A stretch of 64,000 nt of DNA from positions 434,001 to 498,000 of the forward strand of contig NZ_LANI01000002.1 of NCBI RefSeq assembly GCF_000982415.1, in the 5' to 3' direction. Position numbers and translations under genes: made by a program. The DNA comes from Kiloniella litopenaei (GTDB lineage: Bacteria > Pseudomonadota > Alphaproteobacteria > Kiloniellales > Kiloniellaceae). Below the pieces are notes generated by a model. It was not told where the DNA came from. It saw only the letters and a list, made by a program, of their open reading frames with translations, and did not search any database. The first letter of the stretch is position 1. Every line of letters starts with the position of its first letter. Of this stretch, positions 8,851-18,124 are shown piece after piece.

Positions 8851-9621
8851 TTAATCCGCAACATATCGTGGATAGGTCTTTTTTGATTTTTCGGCAAAAT
8901 CAATATCAATCTCGACGGTTACAAAGGGATCTTCGGGCGTTGCTGTCGCCAAGACATTCCCTTCAGGATCAATAACCCACCCCAAACCACCAAGGTTATC
9001 TCCTTCGCCCTTCGGGTTATAAAGATTTGAAGACAAGCAATAAGCACCGGAAACAACAGCTGCCGCACGCCCCCCTGCTAGCCACTTTTCCGTAGAACCA
9101 TGTGGCGTCGCCCTTGGCACACACAACAGATGCGAACGTTGCTTTGCATAGGATCGGGCGTGTTCAAAGAACCACATCTCGGTACAGATCGTCACCCCAA
9201 TGCGTACATCATCATACCGAGCAGTAGAGAAATTTTTCTCCCCCCGGTCATACCACGTTGCTTCCCAGTAATCTTCTTCGTCTGGCAAGTTCCACTTGTC
9301 ATGAAATTCGGTAAGATCTTGACTTTCCAGCCACAAATAAGCGCGATTTCGGCGTCGCCCTGCATCCAGAACAGGTCGCGTCCCAAGAACAGCTTTTGCA
9401 CCAAGCTCCGCCAAACGTTCAATCATTTCCTGATGCGCTTCCACAGCATTCAACCACGCCTCAGCAGACGGCACATTTGATGCCGCTAACCAGGATGAAA
9501 AAGACATTTCGGGAACCAAGACAAATTCCGAACTATGCTTTTGCACATGATTAGCCAACGATGAAAAACTGTCCTCAATTCGTTCCGCTCGATTATCGAA
9601 TTGGCAAACGGTCACTCTCAT
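8851..9621 (-). CDS. Carbon-nitrogen hydrolase (nitrilase superfamily)
   Basis: A 256-residue enzyme with the Glu-Lys-Cys triad of the nitrilase/omega-amidase superfamily: E38 in FVLVPEMSFSSW, K109 in EFHDKWNLPDE and C146 in IGVTICTEMWFFEHAR. It hydrolyses a nitrile, amide or carbamoyl C-N bond; the substrate is unknown. Thr-Glu-Met-Trp after the catalytic Cys suggests a small-amide or carbamoyl hydrolase rather than a true nitrilase, but this is weak. I chose the ATG at 9621 (MRVTVCQFDN) because the conserved first strand begins there and a gagaaatga-like site precedes it; upstream codons look non-coding. It is divergent from an Lrp/AsnC regulator that probably controls it. Confidence 0.85.
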   Translation of the reverse strand: MRVTVCQFDNRAERIEDSFSSLANHVQKHSSEFVLVPEMSFSSWLAASNVPSAEAWLNAVEAHQEMIERLAELGAKAVLGTRPVLDAGRRRNRAYLWLESQDLTEFHDKWNLPDEEDYWEATWYDRGEKNFSTARYDDVRIGVTICTEMWFFEHARSYAKQRSHLLCVPRATPHGSTEKWLAGGRAAAVVSGAYCLSSNLYNPKGEGDNLGGLGWVIDPEGNVLATATPEDPFVTVEIDIDFAEKSKKTYPRYVAD

Positions 9622-9719
9622 TTCATTTCTCACTTTTTGGCAATGACAAAACAGCATCACTTTTATGCGAAGTATCTTTTGTCTCATTTAGGATATGCCT
9701 TGAGTATCGCGCGATGCAC

Positions 9720-9801
9720 TGCCAACAAATAGATACATAATTGCCAACAAATTGATTTATTTCTTTCAAAATGTACAAATCATGTATCATTATGTGCAAA
9801 T
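9720..9801. promoter_or_regulatory. Phased direct repeats between nitrilase-like gene and lrp-type gene
   Basis: Two pairs of direct repeats lie in the divergent intergenic region: tgccaacaaat at 9720-9730 and 9742-9752 (22-bp period), and atgtacaaat / atgtgcaaat at 9771-9780 and 9792-9801 (21-bp period, one mismatch). Two-helical-turn spacing is how Lrp/AsnC oligomers contact DNA, so these are candidate operators for the adjacent regulator. The second pair touches the chosen start codon of that regulator (9800), which would fit autoregulation or mean the true start is elsewhere. Confidence 0.5.
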
Positions 9802-10225
9802 GATAGATAATACAGACCAAGAACTAATCGCTCTATTACGCCGAGATGCACGACAGCCAGTTGTATCCCTTGCCCACAAGCTTGGCATTTCCCGGGCAAC
9901 GGTTCAGAATCGTATTCACAGACTTCTACAACAGAACGTCATTCAGGGCTTTACAATTAAAAGCTCAAACACTGATGCTCAGGCACCAATCAGGGCACAT
10001 GCAAGAATTAAGATGCGATCAAAATCCAACAAACGGATTATGGCTTATCTTTCTGGAAGAACGGAAATAGTTGCACTCCATACCATCAGTGGTCCCTATG
10101 ACATCCTTGTCGAAATTCACACACAATCACTCGAAAATTTGGATAGTGCCCTTGCCGATATAAGAACGCATGAGGACGTTATGGAAACAGAGACAAATAT
10201 CCTTCTCGCTACCCATTATCAATAA
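9800..10225 (+). CDS. Lrp/AsnC family transcriptional regulator
   Basis: A 141-residue DNA-binding regulator. Residues 1-60 form the AsnC-type helix-turn-helix (TDQELIALLRRDAR, then VSLAHKLGISRATVQNRIHRL), and residues 65-141 the RAM effector/oligomerisation domain (VALHTISGPYDILVEIHT, EDVMETETNILLAT). I place the start at ATG 9800 because family members begin with a short D-x-x-D/E-x-x-LL helix; in-frame ATG 9782 and TTG 9752 are alternatives and none has a clear ribosome site. It is divergent from the nitrilase-superfamily gene, and local regulators of this family usually control the divergent neighbour in response to an amino acid or amide. Confidence 0.88.
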   Translation: MIDNTDQELIALLRRDARQPVVSLAHKLGISRATVQNRIHRLLQQNVIQGFTIKSSNTDAQAPIRAHARIKMRSKSNKRIMAYLSGRTEIVALHTISGPYDILVEIHTQSLENLDSALADIRTHEDVMETETNILLATHYQ

Positions 10226-10298
10226 CCCTGAATTTAGAAGCTCGTATCAGGGAATGGAAAAATGAGCGCTCCGCTTAATCCCCGAAATAAAAGATCAT

Positions 10299-12512
10299 CT
10301 AAGCTGATCGGATCGCATTAAGGAAGGTTTCAACTTCACCTCGCAGATTATCTGCTTTGGTGTTGAGCTCTCGCGTTGCCGACGAAACCTGTTCGGATGC
10401 GGCCCCGGTATCATTGGCTGCCTGACTGACAGATTCAATGTTATTCGTTACTTCACCCGCGCCATTTGCCGCCAGCTCAATATTCCGAGAGATCTCAGAA
10501 GTGGCCGCCCCTTGTTCTTCAACAGCGGAAGCAATTGCAGCCGCAATTTGGTTAATCTCGTTAATTGTTGTGGTAATAGACTGTATTGCAGTCACCGCGC
10601 TCTTGGTATCCGTTTGTACGGCATCAATCTGGGCTGATATCTGTTCTGTTGCCTTGGCTGTTTGATTGGCAAGGTTTTTCACCTCGCTGGCCACCACAGC
10701 AAACCCCTTACCCGCTTCACCAGCACGGGCAGCTTCAATCGTGGCATTAAGCGCAAGAAGATTGGTCTGTTCTGCAATATCCGAAATAAGACGCACCACA
10801 TCCCCAATCTGATCAGCTGTATTAGCCAAACCCTGGATCTGTTGATCTGTTTTACCCGCCTCGGCAACCGCCTTGCTGGTAATTTCAGAAGATTGATTGA
10901 CCTGTTGGCTGATTTCTTTAATGGAATAAGACAGCTCTTCTGTTGCACTGGCAACCGATTGTACATTAACCGATGCTTCCTGAGCAGCCCCGGATACGAC
11001 AGTCGCACGTTCTTTTGTTCGCTGGGCAATATCCGACATGGACTTGGCCGTCCCTTCCATGTCGGAAACCGCTGTTCCCACTGATTCCAGAAGCACTGAA
11101 ACCCCACTATCAAAATCTTTCGTCAAGGTAGAAATTTTATTGGTGCGCTCATCACGCATCCTCTGGATTTCTTCCTGCTCTCTGGCCAGTTCCTCGGTTC
11201 TAATCATGTTGTCCTTAAAGACCTGAACAGCCGTGGCCATTTCTCCGACCTCATCCTCTCGATCAAGCCCGGGAACATCCACATCCTTTTCGCCCCCGGC
11301 CAAGCGGCCCATGGCACCCGTCATCTGTTTAATCGGTTGTGCAATACCACGACCGACCAACATTCCCAGGCCTCCACCAAGCAGGATTGCAACAACAGTG
11401 GCCAAAATAATGACTGTATTTGTTGTTGTTACTGTACTTTCTGTTTCCACCTTAAGGTTTTCTAACTGAGCAAGTTCATTTGTTGCAAAAGAAGCCATCG
11501 TCGCACGAAAAGCAGAGAAATATTCTTCCCCCTTGGCCTCTCCGACCAGATCGGCCATGTCATCCATGGTTTTTGCAGAGCCAATTTTCCGCCTTAAAGA
11601 GATCAAAGGCTCTACAACTTTTTCTTGCCATTCCTTAACCGTCGCTTCCAACTGGTTAAGCAATTCAACCTGTTCCTTGTTATCTTTAAGGGCAGTTTTC
11701 AAATTGGCCGTTTTTTTGAAAAGTTCCGTACTTCCATCCAAATAGGGTTTAAGGAAATCTTCCTGCCCGGCAAGTAAATATCCGCGCATTCCCGTTTCCA
11801 TATCCACAACCGCTTTGAAAACGGCATTAGCCTCGATGATGACAGCATTGGTATCGTTTACTTCTTTCAACATCTTTCCAACAGAAGCCGCATCCAGCTT
11901 GGTAAACATTAAAACAGCATCAATTTTCTTCTGCCGTTCTTCCCGTTGCGTAACAACCTGTTTAATAAGCCCTGCTATCTGGCCTTGGACTTTTTCAAAA
12001 TAAACTTTACCTTTATTTTCCGCCACCAGCCGCGCCATATCATTCATGGTCTCGGCATCGCCAATTTGCCGACGCAGTGCAATGGATGGGCCGGTGACGA
12101 CGTCCTGCCATTCCTTTAAAGTCGCTTCGGCCTCATTTAACAGGGCCAATTGTTCCGGATTATCGCCTACAAATTCTTTGAGCTTGGCAATCTTGCCATA
12201 GGTTTCTTCCTGTCCCTGTTCGTAAGGGGCAAGAAAACTATCCTGACCTGCCAGAAGGTATCCCCGCATAGATGTCTGCATATCCACTGCAGAAGCGATA
12301 ACATCTGTCATCTCTTCCAAAGTAGTGTGAGCTGATTCTACATTCCTTGTCGCCGTTGAAATATTACCTATAGACGTAAAACTAACCAAGCTGATAATAA
12401 CAAGTAAAACCAAAGGAATTGCCACACCAATAAGAATTTTCGGCATGGTCTTAAGAGATGACCATTTCATAAAACTACTATCCGGGACGTAATTATTTTT
12501 TTTCAAAAACAT
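10299..12512 (-). CDS. Methyl-accepting chemotaxis protein with tandemly duplicated CHASE3-like sensor
   Basis: A 737-residue membrane chemoreceptor. A first transmembrane helix (about 25-47) is followed by a periplasmic region containing two copies of the same module, offset by exactly 160 residues: MRGYLLAGQ occurs at 82-90 and 242-250, and EATxKEWQ at about 128-135 and 288-295. The modules resemble CHASE3 four-helix sensors. A second transmembrane helix (about 364-386), a HAMP domain (about 388-440) and the cytoplasmic signalling hairpin with [35 protein letters not shown] follow. No C-terminal NWETF-type tail is present. It is divergent from a second chemoreceptor. The ligand is unknown. 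Confidence 0.92.
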   Translation of the reverse strand: MFLKKNNYVPDSSFMKWSSLKTMPKILIGVAIPLVLLVIISLVSFTSIGNISTATRNVESAHTTLEEMTDVIASAVDMQTSMRGYLLAGQDSFLAPYEQGQEETYGKIAKLKEFVGDNPEQLALLNEAEATLKEWQDVVTGPSIALRRQIGDAETMNDMARLVAENKGKVYFEKVQGQIAGLIKQVVTQREERQKKIDAVLMFTKLDAASVGKMLKEVNDTNAVIIEANAVFKAVVDMETGMRGYLLAGQEDFLKPYLDGSTELFKKTANLKTALKDNKEQVELLNQLEATVKEWQEKVVEPLISLRRKIGSAKTMDDMADLVGEAKGEEYFSAFRATMASFATNELAQLENLKVETESTVTTTNTVIILATVVAILLGGGLGMLVGRGIAQPIKQMTGAMGRLAGGEKDVDVPGLDREDEVGEMATAVQVFKDNMIRTEELAREQEEIQRMRDERTNKISTLTKDFDSGVSVLLESVGTAVSDMEGTAKSMSDIAQRTKERATVVSGAAQEASVNVQSVASATEELSYSIKEISQQVNQSSEITSKAVAEAGKTDQQIQGLANTADQIGDVVRLISDIAEQTNLLALNATIEAARAGEAGKGFAVVASEVKNLANQTAKATEQISAQIDAVQTDTKSAVTAIQSITTTINEINQIAAAIASAVEEQGAATSEISRNIELAANGAGEVTNNIESVSQAANDTGAASEQVSSATRELNTKADNLRGEVETFLNAIRSA

Positions 12513-12843
12513 ACCGAATTATAATTACCAAGACATTAATTCTATTTATTGGATAGATTTCAAAAACTTAATATCTACAACTCCTTTTATACTTCAAAAA
12601 TTTCATCCTTTGCTTCGTAAACCATGAAAAAACTACACACTGATAACGATTAAAACAAAGCCCCCTTACACTTCCTAAACCTTTTATCCCTATTCTTTCT
12701 GCAAAAAAAATCAGAAAAAGATTGGAATTAGCAATCTATTAATAAGATTAGCTTAACGTCCTGCATACCATAGTATGAATCCATATATATGTCTTTGTAT
12801 TACAGCAAGTTAAGATATCACATACTCCTAGGAAAAATATGCG
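12513..12843. promoter_or_regulatory. Divergent promoter region of two chemoreceptor genes
   Basis: A 331-bp AT-rich non-coding stretch that must carry promoters for both flanking chemoreceptor genes. I looked for sigma-28-type elements (TAAA and GCCGATAA with 15-bp spacing) and did not find a convincing pair. A small palindrome, catac-cata-gtatg, lies near 12765-12780. An AGGAAA site sits just before the rightward gene's ATG. No small gene or RNA is evident. Confidence 0.4.
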
Positions 12844-14604
12844 ATGATTGCCCAAAAGCCCCAAACTTTATCAGTAAGTGCAAAAATTCTGGCCGTGGTG
12901 GGGCTTTGTCTCCTTTCATTGCTTAGTGTCTCTGGATTTTCTATCTACCAAATGCAACAGATCGGGACTGAGCTGGAAGGAATTGCCGAACAGGATATTC
13001 CCTTAACCAATATTCTGACAAAAATTACCACACACCAGCTGGAACAAACAATTAGCTATGAACGCGCAGCAAAGTATGGTGAACACCGCACCGATGATGC
13101 TCATTTTGGCGCGTTATATGACAAGGCAAAAAAATCCTTTCAAAATTTAACGACTCTTATTGATAGCGAAATCCTCAAGGGTGAAGAAATTGCAGCAGTC
13201 GCGATATCCCAAGCTCATACTGAAGATCAGTTAAAAGAGTTCACTCATGTCCTGGAAGTCTTGAAAAAAGTCGAGAAAGAACATCACGACTATGACAAGC
13301 ACGCCAATGAAATATTTAACCTGCTAGAAACTGGAAAATTCAAAGAAGCTTTCGCCGCAGAAGAAAAGTTTGAAGCCGAAGCAGAGCAGCTAATACATGA
13401 ACTGGAAGAAATCCTGTTTGAAGTTGAAGAGTTTACCGCCAAGGCAGCCATCTCAGCAGAACAACATGAAATTTTTGCCCTACGTGTTCTTGCTGTTCTG
13501 ACCATAATTGTTTTAATAACAGCCTCATCAATTTCCTTCCTTCTTGTTAGAAGAAATATAACCTCACCTTTGAAAAAGATTGTTACGTCAATAGAAGCTC
13601 TGTTGTCAGGGGATACAAAAACCCCCATAGAAGTAAACAATGGCGACGAAATAGGAAAAGTCGCCCAAGCCCTGAATATCTTTCGGGAAAAGCTTGCTGA
13701 AAACGAAAAACTGCAATCCGAAGCAACGGCACAAAAGAAACGGGCAGAAAAAGCCGAAGAACAAGCACGGCTCGATATGGCACAAAACCTAGAAGACACC
13801 GTTGGCCATGTCATTCAGTCCGTTGCAGCCGCAGCCACAGAAATGAATTCATCTGCTGAATCCCTAAGTACGATAGCGAAAGCAACTGATTCCCAGGCTC
13901 TCGCCGTTGCCGCCGCATCAGATCAAGCATCACAGAATGTACAAACAGTAGCTTCGGCGACGGAAGAGCTATCCTATTCTGTTCAGGAGATTACGCGCCA
14001 GGTAAAGGAATCCTCTGAGATAACGGAACAAGCTGTATCAGAAGGAGAAAGCGCTAACTCGACAGTTCAGGGCATGGCAGAAATGGCCGATCGTATTGGT
14101 TCTGTTGTTAGCCTGATCAACGATATCGCAGAACAGACGAACCTTCTCGCCCTGAACGCGACCATCGAAGCGGCACGGGCGGGTGAAGCTGGAAAGGGTT
14201 TTGCTGTCGTTGCCAGTGAAGTAAAGAACCTCGCCAATCAAACGGCGAAAGCAACGCAAGAGATTTCAGACCAAATTGCAGAGATGCAAAGTGTTGCCGG
14301 TAACACAGCCGAAGCGATTGGAAACATTAGCACAACCATTAATAAAGTGAACGATATCACAAAACAAATTGCCAGTGTTGTGCAAGAACAAGAAGCAGCA
14401 ACTCAGGAAATATCCCTTAATATTCAACAAGCATCGCAAGGAACCCAGGATGTTACGAACAGTATTTCCGAGGTTAAAAATGGTGCATCACAAACAGAAA
14501 CCAACGCGCAGGAAGTTTTATCTGCAACTGGAGAGCTTTCACTACAATCAAATGTTCTGAGCACAGAAATTGATAAATTCCTTGTAAACCTGAGATCAGC
14601 GTAA
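12844..14604 (+). CDS. Methyl-accepting chemotaxis protein
   Basis: A 586-residue membrane chemoreceptor. Transmembrane helix 1 (about 14-34), a helical periplasmic domain (about 35-215) of four-helix-bundle type unusually rich in His and Glu (for example [19 protein letters not shown]), transmembrane helix 2 (about 216-238), a HAMP domain (about 240-295) and the methyl-accepting hairpin follow. The signalling tip [27 protein letters not shown] is identical to that of the divergent receptor, whereas the sensory regions differ entirely, so the two probably feed the same chemotaxis array with different inputs. The His/Glu-rich sensor could bind a metal, which is speculation. No cheA or cheW is nearby. 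Confidence 0.92.
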   Translation: MIAQKPQTLSVSAKILAVVGLCLLSLLSVSGFSIYQMQQIGTELEGIAEQDIPLTNILTKITTHQLEQTISYERAAKYGEHRTDDAHFGALYDKAKKSFQNLTTLIDSEILKGEEIAAVAISQAHTEDQLKEFTHVLEVLKKVEKEHHDYDKHANEIFNLLETGKFKEAFAAEEKFEAEAEQLIHELEEILFEVEEFTAKAAISAEQHEIFALRVLAVLTIIVLITASSISFLLVRRNITSPLKKIVTSIEALLSGDTKTPIEVNNGDEIGKVAQALNIFREKLAENEKLQSEATAQKKRAEKAEEQARLDMAQNLEDTVGHVIQSVAAAATEMNSSAESLSTIAKATDSQALAVAAASDQASQNVQTVASATEELSYSVQEITRQVKESSEITEQAVSEGESANSTVQGMAEMADRIGSVVSLINDIAEQTNLLALNATIEAARAGEAGKGFAVVASEVKNLANQTAKATQEISDQIAEMQSVAGNTAEAIGNISTTINKVNDITKQIASVVQEQEAATQEISLNIQQASQGTQDVTNSISEVKNGASQTETNAQEVLSATGELSLQSNVLSTEIDKFLVNLRSA

Positions 14605-14642
14605 ACATGCCCTCAAGAACGTCAGGCGTTTCCGGTTCAGCT

Positions 14643-15758
14643 TCAGTTTCCGTTTTTGCCCCCAACCATAGAGACTGATTTTACCTGGGCATAAATTTCT
14701 TGCCCAACAGTAAAATCAAACTTCCGCAATGATCTCTGTGTAATTCGGGCCAGGAATTTAGCGCCATTCTGTTCCTTGTGGCCAACCGACAAAAGCAAGT
14801 TACATCGGGCGCCATCCAACAGATGGATATCTAAAATTCGTGTAGGGACCACGTTCAAAATGGTCGTCTCTGATGGTCTTTCCTGTGCCAGACTGACATC
14901 CTTTGCTGCAATAGATATCCTGCGTTTGCTACCAACGGGCCCCAGCTCACCAGGAATTAGAAGAACACCACCTTCGACCCCGACTTCGGTTATTCTGTCT
15001 TTATCAGAAAATGACAAAACTTCGACATCAAGCACAGAGGACGTCTTTGGCCCTTTGGCAATAAACAGGGTGGGATCGGAAAGAACCTCGCTTAACGGGC
15101 CGCTCGCAACAACTTTTCCCTGATCCATTAAAACCATGCTATCCGCCAGTCTTTCGACCTCTTCAGTATCGTGGCTGACAAATATTACGGGAACATCAAG
15201 GGTTTTAAACAAACGATCCAGATAAGGGATAATCTCGTTTTTGCTGAACCTGTCTAATGCCGCTAAAGGCTCGTCCATCAACAAAAGCTCTGGCCCGGAC
15301 AACAAGGCCCGTCCAATCGCAACCCTCTGACGTTCCCCCCCAGAAAGGTGATGTGTTGAACGCTCAAGTAAATCTTGCAGCCCCAGAAGCTCTACCAAAT
15401 CATCTATCGGAACAATATTAGCCCGCGCGCCCGCACGCTTTTGTCCAAAGATCAGGTTTTCATAAACCGAAAGATGCGGGAACAGGCTCGCATCCTGAAA
15501 AACAAAACCAACTGGTCTTTTATACGTTGGCACGAAGTGATTATCGTCTTGCCAGACCTGCCCCTTAACCGACAGATGACCACGATCCACATCCGACAAT
15601 CCAGCTAAACAGCGCAGAACAGTCGTTTTACCACAGCCAGATCGACCAAACAGGGCTGTCACACCACGCGCGGGTAATTCAAATGCGACCGAGAGATCAA
15701 AGTGATCCAAAGGACCAGAGAACTGGGCAACAATGCCATTATCAATGGAATGCGTCAT
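14643..15758 (-). CDS. modC: Molybdate ABC transporter ATP-binding protein
   Basis: ATPase of the ModABC molybdate importer, 371 residues. Walker [10 protein letters not shown] is at 38-46, the signature [16 protein letters not shown] is near 130-145, Walker [13 protein letters not shown] follows, with the switch histidine in [11 protein letters not shown]. The C-terminal 80-100 residues form the molybdate-binding Mop/TOBE domain ([14 protein letters not shown] through [12 protein letters not shown]) that separates ModC from generic ABC ATPases. Its ATG overlaps the modB stop by 4 bp. It is the last gene of the leftward cluster and converges on the chemoreceptor gene, with a 38-bp gap. Confidence 0.96.
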   Translation of the reverse strand: MTHSIDNGIVAQFSGPLDHFDLSVAFELPARGVTALFGRSGCGKTTVLRCLAGLSDVDRGHLSVKGQVWQDDNHFVPTYKRPVGFVFQDASLFPHLSVYENLIFGQKRAGARANIVPIDDLVELLGLQDLLERSTHHLSGGERQRVAIGRALLSGPELLLMDEPLAALDRFSKNEIIPYLDRLFKTLDVPVIFVSHDTEEVERLADSMVLMDQGKVVASGPLSEVLSDPTLFIAKGPKTSSVLDVEVLSFSDKDRITEVGVEGGVLLIPGELGPVGSKRRISIAAKDVSLAQERPSETTILNVVPTRILDIHLLDGARCNLLLSVGHKEQNGAKFLARITQRSLRKFDFTVGQEIYAQVKSVSMVGGKNGN

Positions 15759-16420
15759 CGTAATCGACGCCCCAGTTTTTTCTCTAGAATCATCATGCTA
15801 AGAATGACAAGGAACGAGAACACCAGAAGTCCCGCCGAAAGAACATGTGCTTGCCCCCATTCCAAAGCCTCAACATGGTCATAAATGGCAACAGAAAGCA
15901 CCTTGGTCTCTCCCGGTATATTACCGCCGATCATCAAGATAACACCGAATTCCCCAACTGTATGCGCAAAGCCAAGAACCGCCCCGGTAAGCAGACCCGG
16001 TCGGGCCATTGGCAACGCAACAGAAAAGAAGCTGTCCAGCTTCGACGCCCGCAAGGTCGCAGCAACTTCCAACGGGCGATCCCCAATTGCCTCGAACGCA
16101 TTACGGATCGGCTGTATCACAAATGGCATGGAATAGATGACAGACCCAACAACTAACCCAGCAAAAGTAAAGGGCAAGGCCCTGCCAAAAACTTCTGTCG
16201 TGATTTGCCCGATGGGACTATCTGGCCCCAAGGCAATCAAGAGATAGAACCCCATGACTGTTGGGGGAAGAACAATCGGCAGGGCAACAACCGCAGCAAC
16301 AGCCTCTTTCCACCAGGCCTTGGATCGAGCCAGCCACCACCCGACAGGCGTGCCCAACACCAACAAAATAACTGTTGTGATAAAAGCCAGCTTTACAGTG
16401 ATCCAAATAGGATCCCACAT
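15755..16420 (-). CDS. modB: Molybdate ABC transporter permease
   Basis: Inner-membrane permease of the molybdate importer, 221 residues from the ATG chosen here. It has five to six hydrophobic segments and the EAA-like coupling loop ([26 protein letters not shown]), followed by [34 protein letters not shown], a strongly conserved ModB stretch. A TTG six bases upstream (16426) is also open, but ATG at 16420 sits 8 bases after a GGGGGAG ribosome site. It lies 41 bp downstream of modA and overlaps modC by 4 bp. Confidence 0.96.
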   Translation of the reverse strand: MWDPIWITVKLAFITTVILLVLGTPVGWWLARSKAWWKEAVAAVVALPIVLPPTVMGFYLLIALGPDSPIGQITTEVFGRALPFTFAGLVVGSVIYSMPFVIQPIRNAFEAIGDRPLEVAATLRASKLDSFFSVALPMARPGLLTGAVLGFAHTVGEFGVILMIGGNIPGETKVLSVAIYDHVEALEWGQAHVLSAGLLVFSFLVILSMMILEKKLGRRLR

Positions 16421-16461
16421 GTACAAAACTCCCCCTGAAAGGCTTTTTGGCGTTTTAAATC

Positions 16462-17331
16462 TTACCTTGGTTCAAGAGTGTACCCGAATTTTGTAATGAT
16501 AACAGCCGCATCTCTACTTTTCAGATATGCCATAAAAGCCAAAGCCGCTTCATTGTATTGCCCCTTTTTCAAAAGAACAGCTTCCTGCCCCAAAGGCTCA
16601 TAGCTCTCTTGCGGAATAAGCCAGCTAGTTCCTCTTGGCTTACCCAGAACCTGTGCATAGGCTACAATGGCGACCTCGGCATTGCCAGTATAGGCAAACT
16701 GATAAGTCTGGGCGATATTCTCGCCATAAACTGTCTTGCCCTTAATCTGATCGTATATGCCGATTTTTTTTAAATACTGTTCAGCCGCAAGACCATAAGG
16801 GGCCGTCTTGGGGTTGGCCACGGCCAAACGTGTTAACCTGTTCTCCTCTAGCAAAGCAGGAATAGTCACATCACTAAACTCTTTATCACCCAAAAGAGTT
16901 TTATCCCGTGTCCAAAGAGCAATCTGTCCGTAAGCATAGGTAAAACGGGACAATGGGACACCATGCCCATCTTCTTCTAACTTCCGAGGACGTGTGCGAT
17001 CCGCTGATAAAAATACATCGAAAGGTGCACCATGAATAATTTGCGCATAGAGCTTGCCAGTCGATCCAAAAGAAAGAATCGCTTTATGACCTGTTCTTGC
17101 CTGAAAATCCTTTGCAAGCTCGTTTGCCGTCGCGGTAAAGTTGGCTGCAACAGCAATTTTGGCATTCTCTGCAAAGGCGGGAACAAGACTAAATCCTATT
17201 CCGGCCACCAGAACAGCTAAGAAAATGAACTCTTTATAAAGCTTGCCCAAAAAAGCTTGAATTGCCTGTATCCTCGTGAAATATCGCTTTAAAAGATGTT
17301 TTTCGGGTAGCGCCCCAAACCCAATAATCAA
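16462..17331 (-). CDS. modA: Molybdate ABC transporter substrate-binding protein
   Basis: Periplasmic molybdate-binding protein. A hydrophobic export signal ([20 protein letters not shown]) ends at an AFA-EN cleavage site, after which the mature protein begins with [19 protein letters not shown]. The ligand loops are recognisable as [12 protein letters not shown] and [15 protein letters not shown]. The start is uncertain: the only early in-frame start is TTG at 17331, which overlaps the stop of the upstream SDR gene (TTGA) and gives an unusually long basic n-region with no good ribosome site; a later TTG near 17250 would give a more usual signal peptide. It is co-directional with modB and modC. 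Confidence 0.93.
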   Translation of the reverse strand: MIIGFGALPEKHLLKRYFTRIQAIQAFLGKLYKEFIFLAVLVAGIGFSLVPAFAENAKIAVAANFTATANELAKDFQARTGHKAILSFGSTGKLYAQIIHGAPFDVFLSADRTRPRKLEEDGHGVPLSRFTYAYGQIALWTRDKTLLGDKEFSDVTIPALLEENRLTRLAVANPKTAPYGLAAEQYLKKIGIYDQIKGKTVYGENIAQTYQFAYTGNAEVAIVAYAQVLGKPRGTSWLIPQESYEPLGQEAVLLKKGQYNEAALAFMAYLKSRDAAVIITKFGYTLEPR

Positions 17332-18110
17332 AATAGATGCTGCCCACCTGTGACAAAAATTTCAGTCCCGGTAACATAGCCAAAGTTTGGCGTACACAAT
17401 TGATAGACAGCAGAGGCAACTTCACTTGGCTCACCCATTCTGTTCATCGGAATCCTGGGGATCAATGCTTCGTATTCTTCGCCAATCATTGCCGTTTCAA
17501 TTTCGCCCGGTGCCACAGCATTAACCCGTACACCAAACCGGGCAAACTCGACGGCCAGTTCCCGGGTAAGAGCAGACAGTGCCGATTTAGACGTCGAATA
17601 GGCAGAACCCGCAAAGGGATGGACACCATGCCCGGCGATAGAAGTAATATTAACCACGGCACCTTCCCCCCGCCCTAGGGCAGAAGCAAACCCACGACAA
17701 AGCATTAGGGGGGCAAAAAAGTTCAACTCAAACACTTCCCGCCATGTATCAACATCACCATTCAAACATCCCAAACGCTCTTTATAAGATGTTTTAGGTG
17801 AAACAGCCGCATTGTTGACCAAGGCATGGATAGGTTCGCCATCCAGTATTTCATTCGCACGGTCAATAAAGCTCTGGGTACTTGCGGTATCATTCAAGTC
17901 GGTAACAATGTGATCTGCCCAGTTCGGATCACGTTTACAATGATCCGGCACATCTTCGCGGGAACAGGTAATAACTTTCCAGTTACGTTGGCTGAAATAC
18001 TGAACCGTAGCATGGCCAATGCCCCGGCTCGCACCTGTTAAAATCAAGGTTTTACGGCTATCAGCATCAACAGCCGTGTTTTCAGTCTTGTCGTTAGGTT
18101 TAGTATTCAT
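17328..18110 (-). CDS. SDR family NAD(P)-dependent oxidoreductase
   Basis: A classical short-chain dehydrogenase of 260 residues. The nucleotide-binding TGASRGIG motif lies at 25-32, the NAA motif is in ALVNNAAVSP, and the catalytic Ser-Tyr-Lys set is in NITSIAG and YSTSKSAL. A C-terminal IPMNRMGEPSEVASAVYQL-to-VTGTEIFVTGGQ region is typical of 3-oxoacyl-ACP-reductase-like SDRs. The substrate is unknown. I use ATG 18110, ten bases after AAGGA; an in-frame GTG at 18128 would overlap the CDF gene. It lies tightly between a cation diffusion facilitator and modA, an odd position for an SDR. Bases 17328-17330 are its stop. Confidence 0.88.
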   Translation of the reverse strand: MNTKPNDKTENTAVDADSRKTLILTGASRGIGHATVQYFSQRNWKVITCSREDVPDHCKRDPNWADHIVTDLNDTASTQSFIDRANEILDGEPIHALVNNAAVSPKTSYKERLGCLNGDVDTWREVFELNFFAPLMLCRGFASALGRGEGAVVNITSIAGHGVHPFAGSAYSTSKSALSALTRELAVEFARFGVRVNAVAPGEIETAMIGEEYEALIPRIPMNRMGEPSEVASAVYQLCTPNFGYVTGTEIFVTGGQHLF

Positions 18111-18124
18111 ACGTCCATTTTCCT

